From an uncultured Bryobacteraceae bacterium (GTDB taxonomy: Bacteria > Acidobacteriota > Terriglobia > Bryobacterales > Bryobacteraceae): a stretch of 59,427 bases of DNA. The notes under the pieces were generated by a model. It ran no database searches and was not told where the DNA came from. It saw only the letters and a list, made by a program, of their open reading frames with translations. Where the stretch lies: positions 1-59,427 of the forward strand of contig CAKZUE010000072.1 of the NCBI GenBank assembly GCA_937920635.1, in the 5' to 3' direction. This document shows positions 25,784 to 34,403 of the stretch, one piece after another. The stretch's first letter is position 1. Each line of letters starts with the position of its first letter. The translations under genes and the position numbers were made by a program.

Positions 25784-27619
25784 ATGATGACCAGAAGACT
25801 AGCCTCGATCCTCGCCGCTGGACTTTTCGCCGCGGCATTGGCCGCTGGCGCTCTCCGCCCGGGCGTCATCAGCGAGCAGAGCTACCGCGAGAGCGTCAGA
25901 TATCTCGCCTCTGAGCCGCTGAAAGGAAGGCTCACCGGCACGCCCGAAAACGAGAAGGCCGCCCGCTGGATCGCCGCCCGCTTCCGCGAACTGGGGCTGA
26001 AGCCCGTCCCCGGGCAGCGCGATTACTTCCAGCGTTTCGAAGTCACCGTCAGCGCCACATTGGGCAAGGGCAACCGGCTGGCGGAGATCGATGGCAACGG
26101 CAAACCGCGCCCGCTGTCCTTTACACAGGATTTCCAGCCGCTGAATTTTTCCGGCAACGGGCGCGCGGCAGGAGAAGTGGTCTTCGCCGGCTACGGCATC
26201 ACCGCCCCGGAATACGGATACGACGACTACGCCGGCATCGACGCCAGGGGCAAGATCGTCCTCATCCTCCGCCATGAGCCGCAGGAGTTTGACGAGAAAA
26301 GCCCCTTCGCCGGCCGCGCGTATACATCCCACGCGCAGGTGCAGAACAAGGCCGTCAACGCCAAATTCCACGGCGCGGCCGCCGTCCTGATCGCGAATGA
26401 TCTGCCGAACCACTCCGGCGACGAAGACCGCCTGGACCGCTTCTCCGGCCGTGTCGGCCCGACTTCGGCCGACATTCCCTTCGTACAGGTGCGCGCAGCC
26501 GCGGCCGAAAAGTGGCTCGAACGCGCCGGCATCAACCTGAAGCAATGGATCGAGGAAACCGACCGGACGCTGAAGCCGAAACCCGCTGTTCTGCCTGGCC
26601 TGAAGCTGGAAGTCGCGGCCGACGTGGTCCGCCGCCGCAGCGCCTCGCCGAACGTGGCCGCCTATCTGCCGGGCGAGACGGATGAGTACGTGGTGATCGG
26701 AGCGCATTTCGATCACCTCGGCTTCGGCGAGCAGAGCTCGCTGGCGCCGGACCTGGCCGGCAAGGCGATCCACCACGGGGCCGACGACAACGCTTCCGGC
26801 ACGGCGGGGCTGCTCGAGCTGGCTGCGTACTTCGCGGGCAGGCCGAAACAGAAGCGCGGCATCCTGTTTTTGGCCTTTTCAGGCGAGGAGCTGGGGCTGA
26901 TCGGATCCAGCCACTACGTCAACCATCCGCTCCTGCCGCTGGAGAAGGCCGTGGCCATGATCAACATGGACATGATCGGCCGCATCCAGAACCGGCGCGT
27001 CTACGTAGGCGGCACGGGCACCGGCGATTCGCTGAAGAAGGTTCTGGAAGAGGCCATGGCCGGCTCGACGCTGCAGTTTGATTTCTCCGACCAGGGCGGC
27101 TACGGGTCGAGCGATCATTTCTCGTTTGTGAACAGGCAGGTGCCCGTGCTGTTCTTCTTCTCCGGGCTGCATGCGGACTATCACAAACCGTCCGACACCT
27201 GGGAAAAGATCAACGCTTCCGATGCGGCTCGGATGCTGGAGGTGGTGGCGCGGGTGGCCGAAAGGCTGTCCTCTGCGGAAGCCCGCCCGCAGTACGTCAA
27301 GGTGCAGATGCCGCAGCAGCCCGCCATGGCGGGCAGCGCCGGCTCCGGCGCGTGGTTCGGCTCGGTGCCCGACATGGGCGAGTCCAAAGACGGGTTCCGC
27401 CTCTCCGATGTCATGAAGGGTTCGCCTGCGGAAGCCGCCGGGCTGAAGGGCGGCGACGTCATCGTCGAGTTCGACGGAAAGCCGATCTCGAACCTGTACG
27501 ATTTCACATACGCCCTGCGGACGAAGAAACCGGGCGACACGGTCTCGGTCAAATACCGCCGCGACGGCCAGATCCACGAGACGCAGGCCACGCTTCGCAG
27601 CCGCGGCCAGATGCGCTGA
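25784..27619 (+). CDS. M28 aminopeptidase with PA insert and PDZ domain
   Basis: A 611-residue exported zinc peptidase. Order: signal peptide (LASILAAGLFAAALAAGALR), N-terminal catalytic part, a PA-type insert with VVFAGYGITAPEYGYDDYAG, then the M28 metal site. Metal-site residues are the His in VIGAHFDHLGFG, the Asp in ADDNASGTAGLLELA, the Glu pair in FSGEELGLIGSS, the Asp in MINMDMIGR and the His in GSSDHFSFVN. A C-terminal PDZ domain has MKGSPAEAAGLKGGDVIVEF. Such enzymes remove N-terminal residues from peptides outside the cytoplasm, and PDZ probably positions substrates. Co-transcribed with the DsbA-like gene. Confidence 0.9.
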   Translation: MMTRRLASILAAGLFAAALAAGALRPGVISEQSYRESVRYLASEPLKGRLTGTPENEKAARWIAARFRELGLKPVPGQRDYFQRFEVTVSATLGKGNRLAEIDGNGKPRPLSFTQDFQPLNFSGNGRAAGEVVFAGYGITAPEYGYDDYAGIDARGKIVLILRHEPQEFDEKSPFAGRAYTSHAQVQNKAVNAKFHGAAAVLIANDLPNHSGDEDRLDRFSGRVGPTSADIPFVQVRAAAAEKWLERAGINLKQWIEETDRTLKPKPAVLPGLKLEVAADVVRRRSASPNVAAYLPGETDEYVVIGAHFDHLGFGEQSSLAPDLAGKAIHHGADDNASGTAGLLELAAYFAGRPKQKRGILFLAFSGEELGLIGSSHYVNHPLLPLEKAVAMINMDMIGRIQNRRVYVGGTGTGDSLKKVLEEAMAGSTLQFDFSDQGGYGSSDHFSFVNRQVPVLFFFSGLHADYHKPSDTWEKINASDAARMLEVVARVAERLSSAEARPQYVKVQMPQQPAMAGSAGSGAWFGSVPDMGESKDGFRLSDVMKGSPAEAAGLKGGDVIVEFDGKPISNLYDFTYALRTKKPGDTVSVKYRRDGQIHETQATLRSRGQMR

Positions 27620-27675
27620 TTCGCGCGCGCATGGCTAACGTCCCGGCACGGCCCAGCCGATGAGAAGAGGGAGGC

Positions 27676-28293
27676 ATGGCACAAGCAACATTGCCTGAAG
27701 GCGCAGTCTGGGACCTTCCGCCAGTGATCCTGCATCCGTTCTCCGACCCCGCGGGTCCCGATCAGCTTGTGGAGAGCAGCCGCGCCCACTTGATGCTGGA
27801 AGGCATTCTGCCCATGGCCGGCCTCACCGAGGACGAACTGCTGCGGCGGCTCCTGTCCGGGCGTCTGACGGAAGTGAAAATGCTGTTCTACGTCGGGCGC
27901 GATCTGGAGCGCTGGCTCAGCCAGTGCGCCGAGATGGCGGCGCGGGATCCTGAATTGTCTGCTGCCGGGGTGAAGACGGCCAGCTTCGCTGATCTGCTGG
28001 TGGAACACCCCCCGGAGAAGATTCTCGCCAAGCTCGCCAAGTGGGGCGTTTCGGACTACAAGTCGATCTTCTCCCGCGCCCTGGGCCTCCAGGCTGCCTT
28101 CTCGCAGCCGCCCGACTTCGATTTCGTGACGCCCGCTTTTATCCGCCACTACTACCGTTTCGCCGATCAGCTCTGGCAGGCGCGGCAGTCTCTGGAGGCG
28201 TTCCCCGCCCTGCCTCCGGCCCAGTTCCGCTTCGAACTCTACGCCTCGGCCGAATACGCCCGCCTGCTCGAGCGGCAGTGGGAGTCCTCTTGA
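27676..28293 (+). CDS. hypothetical protein
   Basis: A 205-residue soluble protein with no signal peptide or TM. It is helical, with two distinct blocks: ILHPFSDPAGPDQLVESSRA at the start and FVTPAFIRHYYRFADQLWQA near residue 160. I do not recognise a family. The ribosome site GAGGGAGG lies 3 nt before the ATG, which supports the gene. It follows the peptidase gene by 56 nt and may belong to the same transcript. Confidence 0.65.
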   Translation: MAQATLPEGAVWDLPPVILHPFSDPAGPDQLVESSRAHLMLEGILPMAGLTEDELLRRLLSGRLTEVKMLFYVGRDLERWLSQCAEMAARDPELSAAGVKTASFADLLVEHPPEKILAKLAKWGVSDYKSIFSRALGLQAAFSQPPDFDFVTPAFIRHYYRFADQLWQARQSLEAFPALPPAQFRFELYASAEYARLLERQWESS

Positions 28294-28363
28294 CGCCCGA
28301 GGCGCGTTCCTCGCAAGATCCCTCCTGAAAACAGCCCTGCCGCGCCGGCCGATTCGGTGCCGC

Positions 28364-28391
28364 GCGCGAAGGCCGCTTGAGCGGCCCGCGC
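28364..28391. terminator. GC hairpin in 297-bp intergenic region, possible terminator
   Basis: GCGCG-aa-GGCCGC-TTGA-GCGGCC-CGCGC: 11 paired positions with a 2-nt bulge, no T run. The rest of the 28294-28589 gap shows no gene. A TATGAT hexamer at 28560-28565 is a possible -10 for the operon starting at 28590, but no convincing -35 precedes it. Confidence 0.4.
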
Positions 28392-28589
28392 ACGTGGTCA
28401 GCGCCCTGCGGCCGGATCGCGGCGCCGCTCCCTTCGGGCGCTTCGAACCATCCGGTCGCGGCGCTGAACGCGTTCTTCAGCGTCTCAGCGGCGGCGCGAC
28501 ACCGGCTCATCATGCCTCCGGTGGCGTGGCTCCATCGCCGTGTTCCCAGTTGACCGGGATATGATGTTCCCGTAGCAGAGGAACGCATC

Positions 28590-29777
28590 ATGGATCCCAC
28601 CCGCAGAACCTTTCTGATGAGCTCGGCCGCTGCCACGGCGCTGGCCCAGCCCTCCCCGAACGACCGCATTCGCCTGGGCCTGATCGGCTGCGGCGGCCGC
28701 GGCCGCGATCACCTGAAGATGGTCGCCTCGTCGGGCGAGAACGCCGCCATCACCGCCGTCTGCGACGTCTGGCGCGTCAACCGCGAAGCCATGGCCGCCG
28801 AGGTCGAGAAGGTCTTTGGGCAGGCCCCGTTCCAGACCTCGCGCTACCAGGAGATCCTGGCGCGCAACGACGTCGACGCAGTGCTGATCGCCACGCCGGA
28901 TTTCACCCACCCGAAAATCCTCGCCGACGCTGTCGAGGCGGGCAAGGACGCTTTCGTCGAAAAGCCCTTTGCAACGACCTTCGAAGAGGCGCGCATGGCC
29001 TACGACGCCGTCAAGCGCACCAACCGCGTCGTGCAGGTGGGCACGCAGCGGCGCAGCGAGGCCAAGTTCATGGCCGCGGCTGAAGCCATCCGGAGCGGGG
29101 TCATCGGCCAGGTCACGCGCGTTTCGATGGAATACCACTTCTTCGAGCCCCGCTGGCGGCGCGACTATCACATGATCCAGGCCCAGGACGTCGACTGGGA
29201 GGCGTTCCGCTTCGGCGGGCGCATCCAGGGCGGTTTCGATCCGCGCAAGCTGCGCGAGTGGCAACTGTTCCGCGACACCACCAACGGCATTCCGGGACTG
29301 TGGATGACCCACCTGATCGACCTCGCCGCCTGGTACCTGAACGATCCGTTCCCAAAGGGCGCGATGGCGATGGGCGGCGTCTACCACTGGAAAGACGGCC
29401 GCCAGACGAGCGACGTGTTCCAGGCGATGCTCGAATACACCGATTGCCTGGTCACCTTTGCCATGAGCCTCACCAACTCCGCCGGCGGCCGCAATCTCTG
29501 GTTCGGAATCAAAGGAATGCTCGACGCCGAGGCCAACCGCGTCAGCGGCGATGGCAGCCGCGACCCCGACCGCGTCATGCAGCCCTATACGCTGCCGCTG
29601 CCGCCCGAGGTGGAATCGCATATGGCGAACTTCCTGCGCTGCATGCGCACGCGCGCGACGCCGCGCGCCAGCGTCGAGGCCGGCTACTCGCACGCCGTGG
29701 CCACCTGCATGGCGGCCGTTTCTCTGGAAACCGGCCGCCGCGTCGGCTACGATCCGGTCAGGCGGGAGCTGACATGA
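28590..29777 (+). CDS. Gfo/Idh/MocA oxidoreductase, Tat-exported
   Basis: A 395-residue NAD(P)-dependent oxidoreductase. It begins with a twin-arginine signal (TRRTFLMSSAAATALA), so it is exported folded with its cofactor. The Rossmann motif is LGLIGCGGRGRDHLKMV, the catalytic-loop motif is EKPFATTFEEA (Lys as proton relay) and the C-terminal half is the usual beta-sheet dimer domain. Exported members are frequent in Acidobacteriota and Planctomycetota and probably oxidise or hydrolyse sugar derivatives. It overlaps the next gene by ATGA, so it works with the enolase-superfamily and DUF6807 proteins. Confidence 0.88.
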   Translation: MDPTRRTFLMSSAAATALAQPSPNDRIRLGLIGCGGRGRDHLKMVASSGENAAITAVCDVWRVNREAMAAEVEKVFGQAPFQTSRYQEILARNDVDAVLIATPDFTHPKILADAVEAGKDAFVEKPFATTFEEARMAYDAVKRTNRVVQVGTQRRSEAKFMAAAEAIRSGVIGQVTRVSMEYHFFEPRWRRDYHMIQAQDVDWEAFRFGGRIQGGFDPRKLREWQLFRDTTNGIPGLWMTHLIDLAAWYLNDPFPKGAMAMGGVYHWKDGRQTSDVFQAMLEYTDCLVTFAMSLTNSAGGRNLWFGIKGMLDAEANRVSGDGSRDPDRVMQPYTLPLPPEVESHMANFLRCMRTRATPRASVEAGYSHAVATCMAAVSLETGRRVGYDPVRRELT

Positions 29778-30931
29778 CGCGGCGCGGCTTTCTGGCAGCC
29801 CCTGCGATGCTGCTCGAGAAAAATGCGCCCGCCATCCGCGCGGTGGAAGCCCTGCCCGTGCGCTATCCGGTGACGGGCTATTTCCGCTTCTTCACCAGAC
29901 CGGAACGCCCCGCCGTGTTCGTCAAAATCACCTGCGAAGACGGCACCGTGGGCTGGGGCCAGAGCGTGCCCATCCCGACGTGGAGCTACGAAACGCTGGA
30001 ATCCGTGACGGGCACGGTCCGCCAGTATCTGGCGCCGCCGCTGATCGGGATGAACCCGACAGACATCGCCGAGGCGCACCGGCGCATGAACCGCGCCATC
30101 GCGCCGTCGTTCTCCACCGGCATGCCGATCGCCAAGTCCGGCATCGACATGGCGCTGCACGACATCGCCGGCAAGCTGGCGCGGAAGAACGTGGCGGAGC
30201 TCTGGGGCCGCAAGCCGCTCGCCCGCATCACGCTGAGCTGGACGGTAAACGTCCGCTCGCTGGACGAAGCCGAAGAGCTGCTCGAAGCCGGCCGCAAACA
30301 GGGCTACCGTCACTTCAACATCAAGGTGGCGCCGGATCCGAAGTTCGACGTGGAGCTCGCCCGCCGCGTGCGCCGGTTCGCACCGGACTGCTTCCTTTGG
30401 GCTGATGCCAACGGCGGCTACGATCTGGCCACGGCGCTCGATGTCCTGCCGAAGCTGCGCGACGCGGGTGTCAACGTGATGGAACAGCCGCTGCCGCCGA
30501 ACCGCCTCTCCGGGCTCCGCGAATTGAAAAAGCAGGGTGCGCTGCCGCTGCTGCTGGACGAGGGCGTGGTCAGCGTGGCCGATCTCGAGGAGTTTCACAA
30601 GCTCGGCATCCTCGATGGCGTCGCCATGAAGCCCGCGCGCACAGCGGGCTTGTGGGACGCCAGGCGGCAGGTCGAGTATCTGGAGCAGCACAAACTGATG
30701 TTTCTGGGCAGCGGGCTCACGGATCCCGATGTCTCGCTGGCCGCTTCGCTCGTGCTCTACGGCGCATTCGGGTTGAAATATCCGGCCGCGCTGAATGGAT
30801 TGCAGTTCCTCGCCGGGTCGTGGCTCAAACAACCTTTCCGGCTGGAAGACGGCGCGCTGCGCGTGCCGTCCGGGCCGGGGCTGGGCGTGGATGTGGATGA
30901 GGAGAGGCTTCGCCGTGATTCTCAAGGCTAG
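29774..30931 (+). CDS. enolase-superfamily (mandelate racemase-type) enzyme
   Basis: A 385-residue enzyme of the mandelate racemase/muconate-lactonising group, which abstracts a proton alpha to a carboxylate. The short N-terminus (TRRGFLAAPAMLLEK) looks like a trimmed Tat signal. The capping domain is followed by the barrel with HFNIKVAP (catalytic Lys), FLWADANGGYDL (Mg Asp), VMEQPLPPNR (Mg Glu) and LLLDEGVVS (third acidic ligand). Sugar-acid dehydration or dipeptide epimerisation are the common activities; the operon favours a sugar acid. It starts within the preceding stop (ATGA) and its end contains the start of the DUF6807 gene. Confidence 0.88.
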   Translation: MTRRGFLAAPAMLLEKNAPAIRAVEALPVRYPVTGYFRFFTRPERPAVFVKITCEDGTVGWGQSVPIPTWSYETLESVTGTVRQYLAPPLIGMNPTDIAEAHRRMNRAIAPSFSTGMPIAKSGIDMALHDIAGKLARKNVAELWGRKPLARITLSWTVNVRSLDEAEELLEAGRKQGYRHFNIKVAPDPKFDVELARRVRRFAPDCFLWADANGGYDLATALDVLPKLRDAGVNVMEQPLPPNRLSGLRELKKQGALPLLLDEGVVSVADLEEFHKLGILDGVAMKPARTAGLWDARRQVEYLEQHKLMFLGSGLTDPDVSLAASLVLYGAFGLKYPAALNGLQFLAGSWLKQPFRLEDGALRVPSGPGLGVDVDEERLRRDSQG

Positions 30932-31793
30932 AACACGATTTGTATTTTCTGTTTTCGCCGCCCTTCCGGCGGCCGCGCAGATGGAATGGCGCGAGCTGCC
31001 TGGAGGGCGCATCGAGGTGCTCGACGCGGGCCGGCCGGCGCTCGTCTACAACTACGGGCCGCAACTGCCCGCGGGCGTGCCGGAGGACCGCCGCCGCTGC
31101 TGCTACATCTACCCGCTGTATACGCCTGCCGGCGTCTCCATGCTCGATGATTTCCCCAAGGACCACTACCACCACCACGGGCTGTTCTGGGCGTGGCCGG
31201 TGGTGGAGACCCCTTCGGGCAAGTTCGATCTCTGGATGTACCGCGGCATCGAGCACCGTTTTGAAGGCTGGATCCGGCGCGATCCGCGCGAGGGCGCGGC
31301 GCAGCTCGTCGCCGAAAACGGCTGGTATGTGAAGGACTCCCGCATCGTGCGCGAGATCGTCGAGATCCTCGTGCATCCCGCCAAAGGAGACGAGCGCCGC
31401 ATCGAGGTGGCGCTCGAATGGGAAGCCCTGAGGGAGCCGGTGACGCTGCGCGGATCGCAGGAGCCGGGCAAGAGCTACGGGGGCTTCAGCGCGCGCTTCG
31501 CGCCGCGCGAGGGCACGGTGATCCGCTCAAGCGATGGCCCCGTAACGAAAGACGAGGATCTTGTGCCGCACCGCTGGGCGGAGATGGAGGCCGTCTATGG
31601 CGGCCGCAAGGCCGTGCTCCGCATCACGCCCCATGAGGGCAATCCCGGCGCGCCCTATCAGTGGTGTCTGCGGAACTACGGCTTCGTGGGCGCCTCGTTC
31701 CCCGGCAGGACCGCGGAGTCGAACGGCTACACGCTTCAGCCCGGCGTGCCGTTGCGGCTGCGCTTTACGGTCACGGCCTCGGACGCCCGCTAA
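30915..31793 (+). CDS. DUF6807 (PmoA-like) exported protein
   Basis: A 292-residue protein with a signal peptide (FVFSVFAALPAAAQ). The His-rich block DFPKDHYHHHGLFWAW near residue 80 is the hallmark of DUF6807, whose members lie next to sugar-metabolism genes and are sometimes mislabelled methane oxygenase PmoA. The His cluster suggests metal or sugar binding. The start is GTG 30915, inside the previous gene and about 10 nt after GAGGAG. ATG codons at 30891 and 30897 would add an Arg-rich leader and are possible. Confidence 0.8.
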   Translation: MILKARTRFVFSVFAALPAAAQMEWRELPGGRIEVLDAGRPALVYNYGPQLPAGVPEDRRRCCYIYPLYTPAGVSMLDDFPKDHYHHHGLFWAWPVVETPSGKFDLWMYRGIEHRFEGWIRRDPREGAAQLVAENGWYVKDSRIVREIVEILVHPAKGDERRIEVALEWEALREPVTLRGSQEPGKSYGGFSARFAPREGTVIRSSDGPVTKDEDLVPHRWAEMEAVYGGRKAVLRITPHEGNPGAPYQWCLRNYGFVGASFPGRTAESNGYTLQPGVPLRLRFTVTASDAR

Positions 31794-31908
31794 ACCTTCC
31801 CGCCCCGTTAGAATGAGAGAAACGCGCGGAAACGCCCGCGCGTCCGCAAGGAGGAGTCCTGCCTTGAATCAGGAAGGTGGGATTCTGTTTTTTCACCGGA
31901 GCTTCCCC

Positions 31909-32985
31909 ATGCAAACAATCCGCGCTCTTTTTGTTCTTCTCGCCTGCCTGTCCGCCGCCCGCGCCGACGTGGTGCTCCTCGCCAACGGCGACCGCGTCAG
32001 CGGACAGGTGATTTCCGCCGACGCGAAGACCGTCGTCATCAAGACACCCTACGCCGGCGAGCTGAAGATCGACCGCTCCGCGGTGGCCGAAGTCCGCGTC
32101 GAAGCCCCCATGTACGTCACGCTGGCCGAAGGAGCGGTGATCGTGTCGAAAGTGGAGACCAGCGATCAGGCCGTACGGCTGGTGCAGCCCGATGGACTGG
32201 TGAAGACCGTCGCTCCCGCCGAGATCACGGCCGTGCGCAACGAGGCGGCGCAGAAGGCCTTCGAGCGCGAGGAGGAGCGCTGGAAGCACCCCCGCTTCAA
32301 CGATTTCTGGCGCGGCTCGATGACGTTCGCCATCGCCAATACGTCAGGAAACGCGCGGACATCGACCATCAGCACCGCCGCCAATGCGGTGCGCGAAGCC
32401 GGCAAGAACGTCCTCGCCCTGAATTTCTCGCAGATCTACGCCACGCAGAGCACCACGGAGCCCTTCGGCGCGACGGCCAACCGCATCAGCGGCTCCGTCC
32501 GCGCCGACCGCCGCGCCAACGGCAGGCTCTTCCTCTATGGCATCAACGCCTATGACTACGACCGCTTCCTCTCGCTCGATCTGCGCAGCGTCTTCGGCGG
32601 CGGTCTCGGCTACAAGCCGTGGGCCAGCCGCCGCGGCTCGCTCGAACTCAGCGGCGGCGGCAACTGGAACCGCGAAAAATTCAGCCGTGAGGAAGGTCCG
32701 CTGGTGCGCAACTCGGGCGAAGCGGCCGCCGGGCAGGAACTGACGATTCAGCTTCTTTCACGCCTCAAACTGTTCGAGCGCGCCGGCTTCTTCCCCAATC
32801 TGACCAACCGGGGCGAATACCGCTTCAGCTTCGATGCCAACGCCGCCGTGCCGGTGATGAAGTGGCTCGAGTGGACCGTGGGCATCAACGACCGGTACCT
32901 GTCGAATCCTCTTCCAGGCAAGAAGAAAAACGACACCGCCATCACCATGGGCGTGCGCGTCAGCTTCGATCAGACGCGGCGGTAG
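31909..32985 (+). CDS. DUF481 outer-membrane-type protein
   Basis: A 358-residue exported protein. The signal peptide is MQTIRALFVLLACLSAARAD. Next comes a small beta domain with LANGDRVSGQVISADAKTVV (about 20-110), then the DUF481 (YdiY-like) region with repeated aromatic amphipathic strands ending GVRVSFDQTRR, as expected for a beta-barrel. The start is uncertain in an unusual way. ATG 31909 has GGAG 6 nt upstream, but an in-frame TTG at 31864 sits 7 nt after a perfect AAGGAGGAG and would add 15 residues before the signal peptide. Confidence 0.8.
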   Translation: MQTIRALFVLLACLSAARADVVLLANGDRVSGQVISADAKTVVIKTPYAGELKIDRSAVAEVRVEAPMYVTLAEGAVIVSKVETSDQAVRLVQPDGLVKTVAPAEITAVRNEAAQKAFEREEERWKHPRFNDFWRGSMTFAIANTSGNARTSTISTAANAVREAGKNVLALNFSQIYATQSTTEPFGATANRISGSVRADRRANGRLFLYGINAYDYDRFLSLDLRSVFGGGLGYKPWASRRGSLELSGGGNWNREKFSREEGPLVRNSGEAAAGQELTIQLLSRLKLFERAGFFPNLTNRGEYRFSFDANAAVPVMKWLEWTVGINDRYLSNPLPGKKKNDTAITMGVRVSFDQTRR

Positions 32986-33097
32986 GCCTCGCCGCCATTC
33001 GCGCCGCAATACGGAACGCCACACCCGTCCCGCGCCGCTTTACATCTGTCACCTGTGCGTGATAGACACGGATTACCCCACACATGGGGACCAACGT

Positions 33098-33298
33098 ATG
33101 ACGCCGGAACCGCATGGCATCCAGCCCCAACCGGAAGGAAAGCTCTCCTCCTGGAAGGAAATCGCCGCGTGGCTGGGCGTGAACGTGCGCACCGCGCAAA
33201 AGTGGGAGGCCGAATCCGGCATGCCGGTGCGGCGCGTGCCGGGCAGCAACCGCGTGATCGCGTACACGGAAGAACTCCGGGCCTGGCTTCATGGCTAA
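33098..33298 (+). CDS. HTH domain, N-terminal part of split membrane regulator
   Basis: A 66-residue peptide holding an excisionase/MerR-like helix-turn-helix: LSSWKEIAAWLGVNVRTAQK, then PGSNRVIAYTEELRAWLHG. It ends at TAA 33296-33298, but the same frame continues as the TM-propeller protein below. In Acidobacteriota this HTH is usually fused to a TM helix and an extracytoplasmic sensor-like domain, so I think this is the front of one gene broken by a nonsense change. The start ATG 33098 follows GGGGA; a GTG at 33059 has no ribosome site. Confidence 0.7.
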   Translation: MTPEPHGIQPQPEGKLSSWKEIAAWLGVNVRTAQKWEAESGMPVRRVPGSNRVIAYTEELRAWLHG

Positions 33299-33364
33299 CA
33301 TGAGGCGGAAGCGGCCGCCGCGCGGCAGCAGGGAGAGAAACACCGGCGGAGCGTCCTCTGGGCA

Positions 33365-34387
33365 GTGGCGGCGCTCGGCGCCGTCCTGCTGCTTGCCGCA
33401 GCGATCTGGGCCACCCGCCCCGCCGGCAGGCTCGCCGACTGGCGCGTGGAAGGCTCCGCGCTTCTCGCCCTGGATGGCCGGGGCAGAGAACTGTGGAGAC
33501 TCCAACTCGGCGGAAGCCTGAATCTGGCGGAATATGCCAGAGACATGACGACGCCAGCCGCCTGGATTGAAGACATCGACGGCGACGGCAGGAAAGAACT
33601 GCTCTTCTGTCACCATTATGACGGCGGCCCCCACGGCGACCTGATCTGTTTTTCGGATACAGGCAGGGAGAAATGGCGCTTTACGCCCGGCCGCAGCGCG
33701 GCTTCCTTCCCTGAAGACCTGCGCCCCCCTTATGCGGCAGACCGTCTTCATGTCTTCCGCTACAAAGGCCAGCTCCGCATTCTCGTTTCGAGCATTCACC
33801 ACACCTGGTTTCCCAGCCAGCTTGCCATGCTGGACAATCAGGGAAAACTCCTGCGCGAGTACTGGCATTCGGGATACATCAGGGAGATTCGGGCCGTCGA
33901 ATGGCCCGGATACTCCGAGCCTCTGATCGTCGTGGCCGGCATCGCCAACGGATTCAGAGCCGCGGATCTTGTCGTACTCTCGCCATCGGAATTCGGCGGC
34001 GCATCGCGCGAGGAAAGCCCCGAACATCAGCTCCCGGGAGGCCCACCGCGGGAACTGGCCCGGCTGCTGTTCCCGGTGAGCTGCGTGACCAGAGCCTCAG
34101 TGCCTTTCAATCTGCCCAGTTCTCTGCTTGCGCACGGGGCGAACCTTGAGGTGGGGATCAATGAAAATGCCGTTCTGGAACAAAATCCCGTTGTGCTGTA
34201 CACATTCCGCCCGGATTGGTCGCTTGCCTCCGTCGGCCTCTCATCCATGTATGAAAGCGCGCATGCCAGTCTCGAACGGCAGGGCATTCTGGCTCATTCC
34301 CTCGACAAGCGCCGCGAGACGGAGGAACTGTCCCGCATCCGCTGGCTGACGCCGCCGGACCGGCTGCGCGCGATGCGGCGCCGGTAG
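33365..34387 (+). CDS. TM plus FG-GAP/propeller-like protein, C-terminal part of split regulator
   Basis: A 340-residue membrane protein if started at GTG 33365. TM: AALGAVLLLAAAIWATRPAG. The outer part has WIEDIDGDGRKELLFCHHY, a calcium-type FG-GAP loop, and repeated strand pairs (DLICFSDTGREKWRFTPG; LAMLDNQGKLLREYW), suggesting a partial beta-propeller. The frame runs back without a stop through an Ala/Gln/Arg linker (33299-33364) to the TAA that ends the HTH peptide. Without the HTH it could only act as a membrane-bound sensor part. No good ribosome site precedes the GTG. It ends 16 nt from the convergent pckA. Confidence 0.7.
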   Translation: MAALGAVLLLAAAIWATRPAGRLADWRVEGSALLALDGRGRELWRLQLGGSLNLAEYARDMTTPAAWIEDIDGDGRKELLFCHHYDGGPHGDLICFSDTGREKWRFTPGRSAASFPEDLRPPYAADRLHVFRYKGQLRILVSSIHHTWFPSQLAMLDNQGKLLREYWHSGYIREIRAVEWPGYSEPLIVVAGIANGFRAADLVVLSPSEFGGASREESPEHQLPGGPPRELARLLFPVSCVTRASVPFNLPSSLLAHGANLEVGINENAVLEQNPVVLYTFRPDWSLASVGLSSMYESAHASLERQGILAHSLDKRRETEELSRIRWLTPPDRLRAMRRR

Positions 34388-34403
34388 TCTGCCCCATAAC
34401 CGC

